64,000 nt of DNA from Cellvibrionaceae bacterium (lineage in GTDB: Bacteria; Pseudomonadota; Gammaproteobacteria; Pseudomonadales; Cellvibrionaceae): positions 248,001-312,000 of the forward strand of contig JAGKWQ010000006.1 of NCBI GenBank assembly GCA_021151825.1, in the 5' to 3' direction. The position numbers and the translations under genes were made by a program. Below the pieces are notes generated by a model. That model ran no database searches, had not been told where the DNA came from, and worked only from the letters and a program-made list of their open reading frames with translations. Of this stretch, positions 52,386 through 60,576 are shown piece by piece (the stretch's first letter is position 1; every line of letters starts with the position of its first letter).

Positions 52386-53144
52386 TTAACAGCCGGTATC
52401 GCCATTTGCGATATTGCGTAACTGCTCCATGTTGTTGATAAGCACTTCTTTTTTATCAACATGAATTACATCCTGCTTTTGCAAACGAGTAAAAATCCTG
52501 CTGACAGTTTCGATAGTCAGACCTAAATAATTGCCAATGTCTGTGCGTGACATCGGTAAGCGAAATGCTGTAGCTGATAATTGGCGGCGGCTATTACGGC
52601 TGGAGATACTGAGCAGCAGGGCAGCGATGCGCTCTTCAGCACTACTTTTGCTCAGCAATGTAATAATTTGTTGGTCCTGTGTAATTTCGCGGCTCATCAA
52701 TTGGAAAAAATGCCGCTGCAAATTGGGGATCTGCAAACTTAATTCTTCCATACGATGAAATGGAATTTCACACACAGATGAGGTTTCCAGCGCGATTACG
52801 GAATTGGTGTAACGATTGTCAGCAATACCATCCATACCCACTACTTCTCCGGGTAAATAAAATCCGGTCACTTGTTCTTCACCGTTGTCGCTCAGGGTCA
52901 TGGCTTTAACTGCGCCGGAGCGAATTGCATACACAGAATCAAACTGATCACTGGCGCGATACAAGTAGTCCCCTTTTTGCAACGGCTTGCCGCGTTGCAC
53001 GATGTTATTGAGTTTATCAATGTCATCAATATGCAAGCTGATTGGTAAGCAAATAGTATTTAACCGGCAATTGCCACAGCTCACGCGTTTATCGTGCGGG
53101 CAATTGGAATCCTGGGCTTTTACAAGTGGCTGATTAATATTCAT
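52386..53144 (-). CDS. fnr: Oxygen-sensing regulator of the Fnr/Anr family
   Basis: 252 residues. N-terminal cysteines C15, C23, C26 and C32 (NCPHDKRVSCGNCRLNTIC) plus a further cysteine in SSVCEIPF supply the [4Fe-4S] ligands, so oxygen sensing should work. Cyclic-nucleotide-like beta roll ~45-150; HTH ~190-225 with ISRTDIGNYLGLTIETVSRIFTRLQ-type recognition helix (ETVSRIF gives the TTGAT-N4-ATCAA specificity). GAGGT precedes the ATG. Upstream of the DUF4202 gene. Confidence 0.94.
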   Translation of the reverse strand: MNINQPLVKAQDSNCPHDKRVSCGNCRLNTICLPISLHIDDIDKLNNIVQRGKPLQKGDYLYRASDQFDSVYAIRSGAVKAMTLSDNGEEQVTGFYLPGEVVGMDGIADNRYTNSVIALETSSVCEIPFHRMEELSLQIPNLQRHFFQLMSREITQDQQIITLLSKSSAEERIAALLLSISSRNSRRQLSATAFRLPMSRTDIGNYLGLTIETVSRIFTRLQKQDVIHVDKKEVLINNMEQLRNIANGDTGC

Positions 53145-53362
53145 GAAGTGGTAACCTCACGCGTTTCGCGGGCATGGATTGCGGATATAGGCGATTGTTG
53201 CAGCTTTACCTGGCAGGGTAAAGGCTAAGTTCCATTTCTCGCTGTCGCATAAATTTGATGAACACACTATAGTTGCATTTCCGTAGATAAGCGGAAAAAG
53301 CAATGAGAGATTTGCTTTTTGGATTGTATAAAACATGAATGTTAATTAAAGGATGCTTGAAT

Positions 53363-54100
53363 ATGCCTATAGTGGTTTTATCGTTATTGATTCAGATTGC
53401 GCTTGTGATTCACATAGTGAAAACAGGCCGTCCCAGAACCTGGATTTGGTTGGTTATGATTTTGCCCGTTGCCGGCTCAGTCGCTTACCTTGTGCTTGAG
53501 TTATTGCCGGATTTTGCCGGTACTCGTTCGGGTAGAAAAACTATCAGAACGGTACAGGATCTGGTTAACCCTGATCGCGATTTGAAAAGTGCCGCCCAGG
53601 ATTATCAAACTGCAAAAACAACTGAAAACGCCCTACGCCTTGCTCAGGAATTGTTGCTTAAAGGGGAGTATACCGAGGCTGCGTTGCTCTACAGGGATTG
53701 CCTTAAGGGAATTCATGAATTTGATCCGCTGTTTATGTATGGTTTGGCACAAGCTGAATTCGGATTGGGTAATTTCGCGATTGCTAAAGAGCTATTGGAT
53801 CAACTGATCGCTAAAAACCCGGACTATAAAAATCCTGATGCTCATTTGTTGTATGCGAGAGTACTTGAGTCCCTTGGTGATAATCAGGGTGCTTTACATG
53901 AATTCGAGGTGTTGGATTCATACTATCCTGGCGCTGAGGCCAGTTATCATTTTGCAAAGTTGTTGCAAAAGTCAGGGCAAACCGAAAAGGCCTTGAACAT
54001 ATTTGAATCCATATTGACCAAGGCGAAGACTTCAGGCAGTTATTACAATGAAATCCATGGTAAATGGATTAAATTAACTACGCTGGAGTTGCGTCGTTAG
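53363..54100 (+). CDS. Membrane protein with PLDc_N-like segment and TPR repeats
   Basis: 245 residues from ATG 53363 (AAAGGA upstream, long spacing; in-frame TTG/ATG at 53339 possible). Two N-terminal helices with RTWIWLVMILPVAGSVAYLVLELLPD, the PLDc_N-like anchor seen at the N-terminus of cardiolipin synthases, followed by ~170 residues of tetratricopeptide-like repeats (~70-235: ALRLAQELLLKGEYTEAALLYRDCL; LFMYGLAQAEFGLGNFAIAKELLDQL; HLLYARVLESLGDNQGALHEFEVL). A scaffold role is likely; partner unknown. Divergent from fnr. Confidence 0.7.
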   Translation: MPIVVLSLLIQIALVIHIVKTGRPRTWIWLVMILPVAGSVAYLVLELLPDFAGTRSGRKTIRTVQDLVNPDRDLKSAAQDYQTAKTTENALRLAQELLLKGEYTEAALLYRDCLKGIHEFDPLFMYGLAQAEFGLGNFAIAKELLDQLIAKNPDYKNPDAHLLYARVLESLGDNQGALHEFEVLDSYYPGAEASYHFAKLLQKSGQTEKALNIFESILTKAKTSGSYYNEIHGKWIKLTTLELRR

Positions 54101-54505
54101 ATAAGGAAAAAATGGGCTGGAATTCCAGCCCCAGGGAGATTAACCGGGGTTCCGGTTAAGTGAAAGCCAGTTCGCTATGTGGATTTCAAGCGTTGTTGAT
54201 GTATTGAATCTTAGCGGTTTAATGGTGGTGCGTGCGAGTGACAAATTGCCGCAGGCTGCTCTGGCCTTATATCCAAAAAACGATTTTTTCGCTCTCAATA
54301 AAGCCTTTACATCATGAGGGGGCCGGAATATAGTGCGTTTAGCTGGCCCATCCGCAGCATTATTTATGGTAAGTCTATTCGTTGTTCTAGCAGTACATCT
54401 ATTAGCACCTCGTATTGTTCTTCATAAGTAAAATCTGAATTCGCCAGCCAAGGCTCCTCTTGGGGTATTCAATTTATAAATTTATATAGAGCATCGAGGT
54501 TTATC
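54101..54505. other. Gene-free region before the cold-shock gene, with two hairpins
   Basis: Two palindromes close to the TPR gene: GGGCTGGAATTCCAGCCC (54114-54131) and TTAACCGG-GGTT-CCGGTTAA (54140-54159), probably terminator-like. The rest, up to the cold-shock start, is a long leader region as usual for csp genes; no further feature could be assigned. Confidence 0.5.
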
Positions 54506-54712
54506 ATGGCTAGAAGTACTGGCACCGTTAAGTGGTTCAACGAGTCTAAAGGTTTCGGTTTCATTGCAAGCGAAGCTGGTCAAGATGTATTTGTTCACTA
54601 CAGCGCTATCACTGGTTCAGGTTTCAAAACCCTGGCCGAAGGCCAAAAAGTGGAGTTCGACGTTAAGCCTGGCCAAAAAGGCCCGCAAGCTGAAAATGTA
54701 ATTGGACTCTAA
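54506..54712 (+). CDS. Cold-shock protein, CspA family
   Basis: 68 residues, single cold-shock domain. RNA chaperone binding single-stranded nucleic acid through RNP1 KGFGFI and RNP2 VFVHY. GTVKWFNESKGFGFIASEAGQDVFVHYSAI and EGQKVEFDVKPGQKGPQAENV are canonical. GAGG precedes the ATG. Followed by a terminator. Confidence 0.96.
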   Translation: MARSTGTVKWFNESKGFGFIASEAGQDVFVHYSAITGSGFKTLAEGQKVEFDVKPGQKGPQAENVIGL

Positions 54713-54761
54713 GCGTTAATCGCTCGTCGCTGTATTATCTAGCTCGCTAGGTTGCGATCAG

Positions 54762-54797
54762 AAAAGCCGCCCGATGTAATCGAGGCGGCTTTTTTAT
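54762..54797 (+). terminator. Rho-independent terminator after the cold-shock gene
   Basis: 10-bp stem AAAAGCCGCC/GGCGGCTTTT, loop of 12 bases that can pair further (CGA/TCG), then T-run. Confidence 0.9.
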
Positions 54798-54997
54798 TGC
54801 CCATGGTTAGCATGATTGGGTAAAAAACAATCGATTATGCGCATCTGATGTTGTTAATAAGGTCGATTTAATGTCACAAAAACATCATAATGCGCGCCCG
54901 TTGGGGTCAGAGTCCTGGCCGCAATGTAGGGTAGTGTGTTCAGCCACAAGGAGGGGGTGGTTACTTAGATCGGTCTTCTCAGCCAAGTGGATAACCT

Positions 54998-56467
54998 ATG
55001 TTAGAAATGTTTACCGGACTTAGCTTTTTCATGGGAGCTAGTCTCTTTCTGGCACTTGCTTTTGTTCTTGCCTACGAATTCATCAATGGCTTCCACGATA
55101 CAGCGAATGCTGTAGCAACCGTGATCTACACCAAGGCGATGAATCCGCATCTCGCAGTAATCGCTTCCGGTATTTTCAACTTTCTCGGGGTGATCCTCGG
55201 CGGTCTTGGGGTTGCTTATGCGATCGTCCATTTACTGCCGTTGGATATGCTGCTCAATATTTCTTCGGTTCATGGCATGGTGCTGGTATTTTCCCTGTTG
55301 AGTGCAGCGATTGTCTGGAACCTGGGGACCTGGTACTTCGGTATTCCAGCATCAAGTTCTCACACGCTGATTGGTTCCTTGCTGGGGGTTTGCCTGGCTA
55401 ATGCATTGTTGTCTGATATCCCTGTTAGTGAAGGTGTGAATGTCAAAAAAGCCATTGATATCATGCTTTCCCTGTTAATTTCCCCGCTCGTTGGTTTTGG
55501 CGTTGCGGCGCTGGTTTTACTGCTGCTCAAAAAAATATTCACTGGCCCAAAAATCCATAAAACTCCGCAAGAGCGCGAGCAAATTGATGGCAAAAAGCAT
55601 CCGCCATTCTGGACTCGTGTAACGCTGGTAGCGTCAGCGATGGGTGTGAGTTTTGTTCACGGTTCTAACGACGGTCAAAAAGGTATCGGCTTAATTATGC
55701 TGGTGCTTATCGGATTGGCCCCGGCGCAATTTGTGCTTGATCTCGATAGTGGCAAATACGAAGTGGAACGCACGCGCGATGCTGCTGCGCACTTGCAAAC
55801 GTTTTATCGTGAGCATGAAGCAAAAGTGAGTTCACTGGTTGATGTTAATATTCCTGCAAATGCAGTCTTGCCTGAAGATTTTAAATGTAATGCCAGAAGC
55901 ACAATGCTGGAGATCAATGCCTTAATTAATGGTATGGATGGCATGACTCACTATCGCGATCTCAATGTGGATGAGCGTCGTAATATTCGCCGGTTATTGT
56001 TATGTATTGACGATGCAGCCAAAAAAGTATCCAAGCTGGATGGTTTTTCCGGTAAAGATAAATCCGATCTGGATAGCCTTCGCAAAGACTTGACTGCTAC
56101 GACTGAATACGCACCTTTCTGGGTAATCGTTGCGGTGGCATTGGCGTTAGGTCTGGGCACCATGATGGGGTGGAAACGTATTGTGTACACCGTGGGTGAA
56201 AAAATCGGCAAAAGCAGCATGACTTATTCGCAAGGTATGTCTGCGCAAATTACTGCTGCCACTGCTATCGGTGTGGCGAGTGTGACAGGTATGCCGGTAT
56301 CGACTACCCATGTTCTATCGTCCGCCGTAGCAGGTACCATGGTTGCAAACAAATCCGGGTTGCAATTCAGCACTGTAAAAACCATTTTGCTGGCTTGGTT
56401 ATTTACGTTGCCGGCAACTATTTTCTTATCTGGCGGTTTGTTTTTCCTCGGGACTTTATTTATCTAG
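54998..56467 (+). CDS. PiT-family inorganic phosphate transporter
   Basis: 489 residues. Low-affinity metal-phosphate:H+ symporter of the inner membrane. Two signature repeats: FINGFHDTANAVATVIYTKAM (~30-50) and FVHGSNDGQKGIGLIMLVL (~222-240), plus ASSSHTLIGS and STTHVLSSAVAGTM. About ten membrane helices with a large cytosolic insertion (~245-370) between the two halves, as in E. coli PitA. ATG 54998 with AAGTGGA upstream. pitA is the likely name; specificity not proven. Confidence 0.92.
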   Translation: MLEMFTGLSFFMGASLFLALAFVLAYEFINGFHDTANAVATVIYTKAMNPHLAVIASGIFNFLGVILGGLGVAYAIVHLLPLDMLLNISSVHGMVLVFSLLSAAIVWNLGTWYFGIPASSSHTLIGSLLGVCLANALLSDIPVSEGVNVKKAIDIMLSLLISPLVGFGVAALVLLLLKKIFTGPKIHKTPQEREQIDGKKHPPFWTRVTLVASAMGVSFVHGSNDGQKGIGLIMLVLIGLAPAQFVLDLDSGKYEVERTRDAAAHLQTFYREHEAKVSSLVDVNIPANAVLPEDFKCNARSTMLEINALINGMDGMTHYRDLNVDERRNIRRLLLCIDDAAKKVSKLDGFSGKDKSDLDSLRKDLTATTEYAPFWVIVAVALALGLGTMMGWKRIVYTVGEKIGKSSMTYSQGMSAQITAATAIGVASVTGMPVSTTHVLSSAVAGTMVANKSGLQFSTVKTILLAWLFTLPATIFLSGGLFFLGTLFI

Positions 56468-56653
56468 TCTTTGATATTTATTTGGCTTCGAGTTATTTAA
56501 TTCGGGGTAATTGAAGTCTTGTGTTTGGGAGCGGCGTTATGTGTAAAGACATAACGCCGTTTTTCGTTAGGGGATTGAACTTGAATCCAGAACATCAACA
56601 GTAGCGTCAAACATCAGGTCATTCTCACCGTGCTAAATTAATAAAGGATTTTT

Positions 56654-57382
56654 ATGCTGTATAAAAAATATATAACACCAGTGACATCACTCGTTCTCAT
56701 TGTTTTATTTGTTGTTGGCTTTAGCACCGTTCGCGCGATAGGCGTACTTGGCCCTTCTTCGTTGCGCTGGGTTTTGCCCGTTAGTTTTTGTTTGATGGCT
56801 CTTTTACCATGGATGTTGTTGACCGCAGACGGACGACGCCAAATCGGCTTACAGCAATCAAATTCATTTTCTCATTATCTGCTGGCGATAATTGCGGGGG
56901 CAGGTGCCGCGTTATTTTGTTTTTTACTGGGATATTTATTATTTGGACATGGTGTTGATAACTGGTTTGTGAATATTGGCAACAGTTACAAAGCGATGAT
57001 GGATACCACGGCGATGTCCTTTTGGGTGCTGAGCCTGATCTTCACTCTTCCCGCAGTCCTGTTTAGTCCTGTAGGGGAGGAGATTTTTTATCGCGGTCTG
57101 GTACAAAAAACGCTAGAACAGAAGCTGAGTATCAATATCAGCACCATCATTGAATGTACCTTGTTCGCACTTATCCATCAGGTTCATCATGGTTTTATTA
57201 AAACTGCCTCGGGATTAACATTTTTACCCTTGTCTGGCGCAATCTGGTTTATTCTGATGTTTTTAGTGTCCTGGATGTTTGCTTCGCTCAGGACCAGAAG
57301 TGGCAGTATTTTAGTTGCTATTATTTCGCACATGGTGTTTAACGTTACGATGAACACCACTATCTTTTTACTCTTGTGGTAA
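56654..57382 (+). CDS. CPBP-family intramembrane metalloprotease
   Basis: 242 residues, about seven membrane helices. Abi/CAAX protease motif 1 SPVGEEIFYRGLVQKTLEQ (Glu-Glu and Arg, ~138-155), motif 2 ALIHQVHHG (His), motif 3 ISHMVFNVTMN (His/Asn). All catalytic positions are present. Roles in the family include prenyl-protein processing and bacteriocin immunity; none can be chosen here. AAAGGA precedes the ATG. The DUF3592 gene follows by 28 bp and is probably co-transcribed. Confidence 0.82.
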   Translation: MLYKKYITPVTSLVLIVLFVVGFSTVRAIGVLGPSSLRWVLPVSFCLMALLPWMLLTADGRRQIGLQQSNSFSHYLLAIIAGAGAALFCFLLGYLLFGHGVDNWFVNIGNSYKAMMDTTAMSFWVLSLIFTLPAVLFSPVGEEIFYRGLVQKTLEQKLSINISTIIECTLFALIHQVHHGFIKTASGLTFLPLSGAIWFILMFLVSWMFASLRTRSGSILVAIISHMVFNVTMNTTIFLLLW

Positions 57383-57410
57383 CGAATTGTTGTATTGAGG
57401 TAATGCATCC

Positions 57411-57848
57411 ATGACTCCTGAAATAGAGAAAAAATATCAACGATTACGCTCTTTCTTTTTTGGCTTGTGTATATTGGCAGCGGGTCTTTTCTTCCTTATT
57501 ACCAGCAAAAATATTGTAAAAACCTTATCTGCGGAAAATTGGCGAGTCTACTCCGGCGTATTGGAGAGCGGGGATAAAATCAGATCTACCGCTTTATTTC
57601 GTACCACCTGGTTGAAATACAGTTATGAAATTGACGGTAAAAAATATAATGGCACTCGTATTGGCTATGGGATTAGCCGAATTGATGAGGTGCAAGTGAC
57701 TGATAGAACAGTTCGGGTTTATGTAAATCCTGAAGATTACAGTGATTCTGTGTTAGTGACTGGTTTTAAAAATACTCATTTTATCGGATTGCTGTTGTCG
57801 GGTGGTTTTATGTGGCTGGGATTCTATCTTTGGAAAAGAACTAAATAG
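57411..57848 (+). CDS. DUF3592 membrane protein
   Basis: 145 residues. N-terminal helix ~13-32 and C-terminal helix ~122-140 flank an extracytoplasmic beta domain ENWRVYSGVLESGDKIRS... LKYSYEIDGKKYNGTRIGYG ... VRVYVNPEDYSDSVLV, the DUF3592 pattern. Function unknown. TGAGGT precedes the ATG. It follows the CPBP protease gene. Confidence 0.8.
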   Translation: MTPEIEKKYQRLRSFFFGLCILAAGLFFLITSKNIVKTLSAENWRVYSGVLESGDKIRSTALFRTTWLKYSYEIDGKKYNGTRIGYGISRIDEVQVTDRTVRVYVNPEDYSDSVLVTGFKNTHFIGLLLSGGFMWLGFYLWKRTK

Positions 57849-57938
57849 TGAATGGTGTAAATGCGTCTTTTAAAATATTTAAAACAGTGTTTAAAGCCCG
57901 AATCAATGGAGTCAGGCTTTAATTTTTTAAGGTTATTT

Positions 57939-58477
57939 TTATTTTTTCTGATTGCGGTTTATATGTTCTATTTGGTGTTTTTCCGCTAATTCAATCTCAT
58001 TAGCAATTCCCTGTACATTGGTTAAATCGGCGAGAAATTGTTTTTTGCTGTTCTGTGCCGCTAGCATCAGCACATTCAGTGGGTTGTTCTTGCCAATCCC
58101 AATCCCAATCCCTGCCAATATCCGTAAAGGGTATTTTTCGTAGCTATTTTCATACTGAAATAATTTCTGCTTACTATTTCCAAAATAAAATTCGTGATTG
58201 TTTCCAGCGGGTGCAGCGTACTCCCATTCTGCTTCAATGGCCTGGCGATATTGCTTGCTGGTTTTAAGATTCAACCAGAAAATATAAGCCTGTACATCTT
58301 TCCAGCTTACACAAGTCATCGGAATAAATTTGCCATCCATATGATTACGAAATCCCCAGGGGCATTGATGGTGTAGGCATCTTTGTCTGCTCTTACAGGG
58401 CAATCATCGGTTGCTTTGTAATCGGTAGCTTTTGTAAACTGCAGAAATTCCCTTACTGTTACTTCATATTTTATCAT
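57939..58477 (-). pseudogene. Formylglycine-generating-enzyme-like (SUMF1 domain) remnant
   Basis: Two broken frames together resemble part of an FGE-sulfatase domain. The first (ATG 58477) gives IKYEVTVREFLQFTKATDY then runs into TGA near 58319; a second frame supplies MTCVSWKDVQAYIFWLNLKTSKQYR, EAEWEYAAPAGNNHEFYFGNS and YENSYEKYP. Normal family sequence is RLPTEAEWEYAARAG, so mutations have accumulated (QAIEAEWEYAAPAG). The N-terminal part and the usual C-terminal RGGSW-type block are missing. The run GIGIGIG comes from a tandem 6-bp repeat (58089-58107 region). No function expected. Confidence 0.75.
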
Positions 58478-58622
58478 TAGATACTGCCCTGTCGTTATTA
58501 ACCGTATACAAAGCGTCGTTTAATGGCCCGGCCTATTTTTCTGAATTGATGTTTAATTCTTAATTAAACGAATGTCTTCGTGAGGCATCTTCGTACCTTC
58601 CGATCTTTTTAAATTAGCGCAG

Positions 58623-59363
58623 ATGAATTTTAAAATGGCTGAAAAAATCAACCCCATTATAAAAAAGCTAAAATTGATGGTTTTGCTGTCGATTGCGTTG
58701 ATTATTTTTAGCCTCGTGGTTCAGCAGCGTTACGCACTTGCCTGTGAAAGCCTTCCACTATTGGGAATGGTTGAGCTACAACCTGATATCTATGTATCAA
58801 ATGAAGTTCCAGTATCTGCCTATGCCGGTTTAATCACAGAATTGGAAATTGCGCGCGCACGTATTCAGAATACATTTGGTTCGCAGCGCACTGCTGCTCG
58901 TTTGTTAATCACAGCAACGGAAAGTTCTGCTAATCGTTGGGGGGCGAATGATACGGCCAGCATGCATCGCTCGCCCTGGAATTCATGTGTTGTACTTGGC
59001 CCCAAAGGGCAAAATGCAAATGTTATCGCTCATGAACTTTTACACATTGAAATGCAAGAGCGAGTGGGTTTTTTCCGATTTATGCTGAATGTTCCTATTT
59101 GGTTTGATGAGGGCGCAGCGTTGATGGTGGATTACCGTGAGCCATTATTGCTACATAATATTCATTTAACGGAGCAGCAAGTTTCAGCTGTGAAGCAGCT
59201 TGATAACAGCGCAAAATTTTTCGCGGGTAATCAGATGCACAATTATCAGGCTGCACGTATGGTCACAGAGCGATTAATTAACAAGAATCAATTTTTTGCT
59301 GATCTTGAACGAATTGCCAGCGGAGAAAAATTTTCCGACGTTTTTAGTGAGACTGCAGATTAG
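58623..59363 (+). CDS. Exported gluzincin-like metallopeptidase homologue
   Basis: 246 residues. N-terminal hydrophobic segment ~17-38 is a signal anchor or signal peptide (ending near YALAC). Core: RTAARLLITATESSANRWGAND, then the zinc motif VIAHELLHIEMQERVG (HELLH) and, 25 residues later, IWFDEGAALMV with the third-ligand glutamate, the arrangement of gluzincins (peptidase MA-like). Substrate unknown. It lies next to the FGE-like remnant but is not visibly coupled to it. The ATG at 58635 is an alternative start. Confidence 0.75.
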   Translation: MNFKMAEKINPIIKKLKLMVLLSIALIIFSLVVQQRYALACESLPLLGMVELQPDIYVSNEVPVSAYAGLITELEIARARIQNTFGSQRTAARLLITATESSANRWGANDTASMHRSPWNSCVVLGPKGQNANVIAHELLHIEMQERVGFFRFMLNVPIWFDEGAALMVDYREPLLLHNIHLTEQQVSAVKQLDNSAKFFAGNQMHNYQAARMVTERLINKNQFFADLERIASGEKFSDVFSETAD

Positions 59364-59421
59364 TGGTGACGTAAGTTTCAATAAAATATGCCAAAAGCAA
59401 CGCTATTAAATGCCGATCAAC

Positions 59422-60414
59422 TTAATCGGCTTTCATTTCCGCTAATAGTTCCAGTGCACGCAAACGTTTCTGTGGTTCATAAACATCAATAGTAAACATA
59501 AATTCGTTGATGCCTAATTCAGTGGCAAGCTGTTCCAGTTTTGCTTTGACTTGTGCCGGGTTGCCAACAGCGGCGAGTGATAAAAAATCCTTTACGTGCA
59601 ATTCTTCTTCGATATTCCATAAGCCCTCCATAGAATCAACCGGTGGCTTTAACCACAATGGATTTCCTCGCAGTAAGGCAAGAATACGCTGATGGCTTGT
59701 GGTGGAAAGATGTTTCGCTTCTTCTTCGTAATCCGCAACAACAACCGGTATACCCAACATTGCGTAAGGTTTATCCAATGTTGCAGAGGGGATGAATTGT
59801 GTTTGATAGATGCGTAATGCTTCGCGCATCAAGCGCGGTGCAAAATGGCCGGCAAATGCGTAGGGTAGGCCGCGTTTTGCGGCGAGTTGCGCGCTGAATA
59901 AGCTTGAGCCTAATAACCAGATGGGAACTTCAGTTCCCGCGCCGGGAATTGCTTTCAAGCGTTGCCCCTGAGTGCTGGGAGCAAGTAATTGTTGCAATAC
60001 ACTGACTTCCGTTGGAAATTCATCTGCTGCGAGGTGATCGCGTCGCAGTGCACGGCTGGTAATTTGATCAGTACCCGGTGCTCGCCCCAATCCCAAATCA
60101 ATTCGATCCGGATACAAACAAGCCAGCGTCCCGAATTGCTCTGCGATAACCAGCGGTGGATGATTCGGCAACATAATTCCACCAGACCCAACCCGCAGCG
60201 TCTGTGTTCCACTGGCAATAAAACCAATCAACACCGCCGTCGCCGAGCTGGCAATACCTTCCATGTTGTGATGTTCCGCTAGCCAAAATCGCTTGAAACC
60301 CAATTTTTCCGCCGCTTGCGCATAACAGAGTGAATTTTGCAGGGTTTCGCTAATAGTGGAGTGCTCGCGAACGGAGGCTAGTTCCAATAAAGAAAACGGA
60401 ATGGATTTCAGCAT
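59422..60414 (-). CDS. Luciferase-like flavin-dependent monooxygenase (LLM class)
   Basis: 330 residues from ATG 60414 (CGGAG upstream; in-frame upstream start at 60486 not needed). Resembles E. coli YhbW: IPFSLLELASVREHSTISETLQNSLCYAQAAEKLGFKRFWLAEHHNMEGIASSATAVLIGFIA, LRVGSGGIMLPNHPPLVIAEQFGTLACLYPDRIDLGLGRAPGTD, PIWLLGSSLFSAQLAAKRGLPYAFAGHF. TIM barrel using reduced FMN. Substrate unknown. Single-gene unit before the TonB receptor. Confidence 0.87.
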   Translation of the reverse strand: MLKSIPFSLLELASVREHSTISETLQNSLCYAQAAEKLGFKRFWLAEHHNMEGIASSATAVLIGFIASGTQTLRVGSGGIMLPNHPPLVIAEQFGTLACLYPDRIDLGLGRAPGTDQITSRALRRDHLAADEFPTEVSVLQQLLAPSTQGQRLKAIPGAGTEVPIWLLGSSLFSAQLAAKRGLPYAFAGHFAPRLMREALRIYQTQFIPSATLDKPYAMLGIPVVVADYEEEAKHLSTTSHQRILALLRGNPLWLKPPVDSMEGLWNIEEELHVKDFLSLAAVGNPAQVKAKLEQLATELGINEFMFTIDVYEPQKRLRALELLAEMKAD

Positions 60415-60576
60415 GATGGGTACTCCGGAATGCATTGGCATTGCTGCGCCGGTTAACTTAATTGGGGCGAATGGGGGAGGCTTCAAGAGGTGAATGAAAG
60501 TTTCGAAAATGCGCGATGGGATAGCGCATCCTTGCGCGGTACTGGATTAGTTGTTAATAAATCCTTTTAACAATTC

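Noticed and set aside
53145..53338. Fnr box in the fnr upstream region
   Set aside because: Only half-sites such as TTGATGAACA are present; no TTGAT-N4-ATCAA dyad.
54860..54900. Pho box upstream of the phosphate transporter (TGTCAC-N5-CATCAT)
   Set aside because: Second half matches the CTGTCAT repeat poorly, and low-affinity Pit genes are often not PhoB-controlled.
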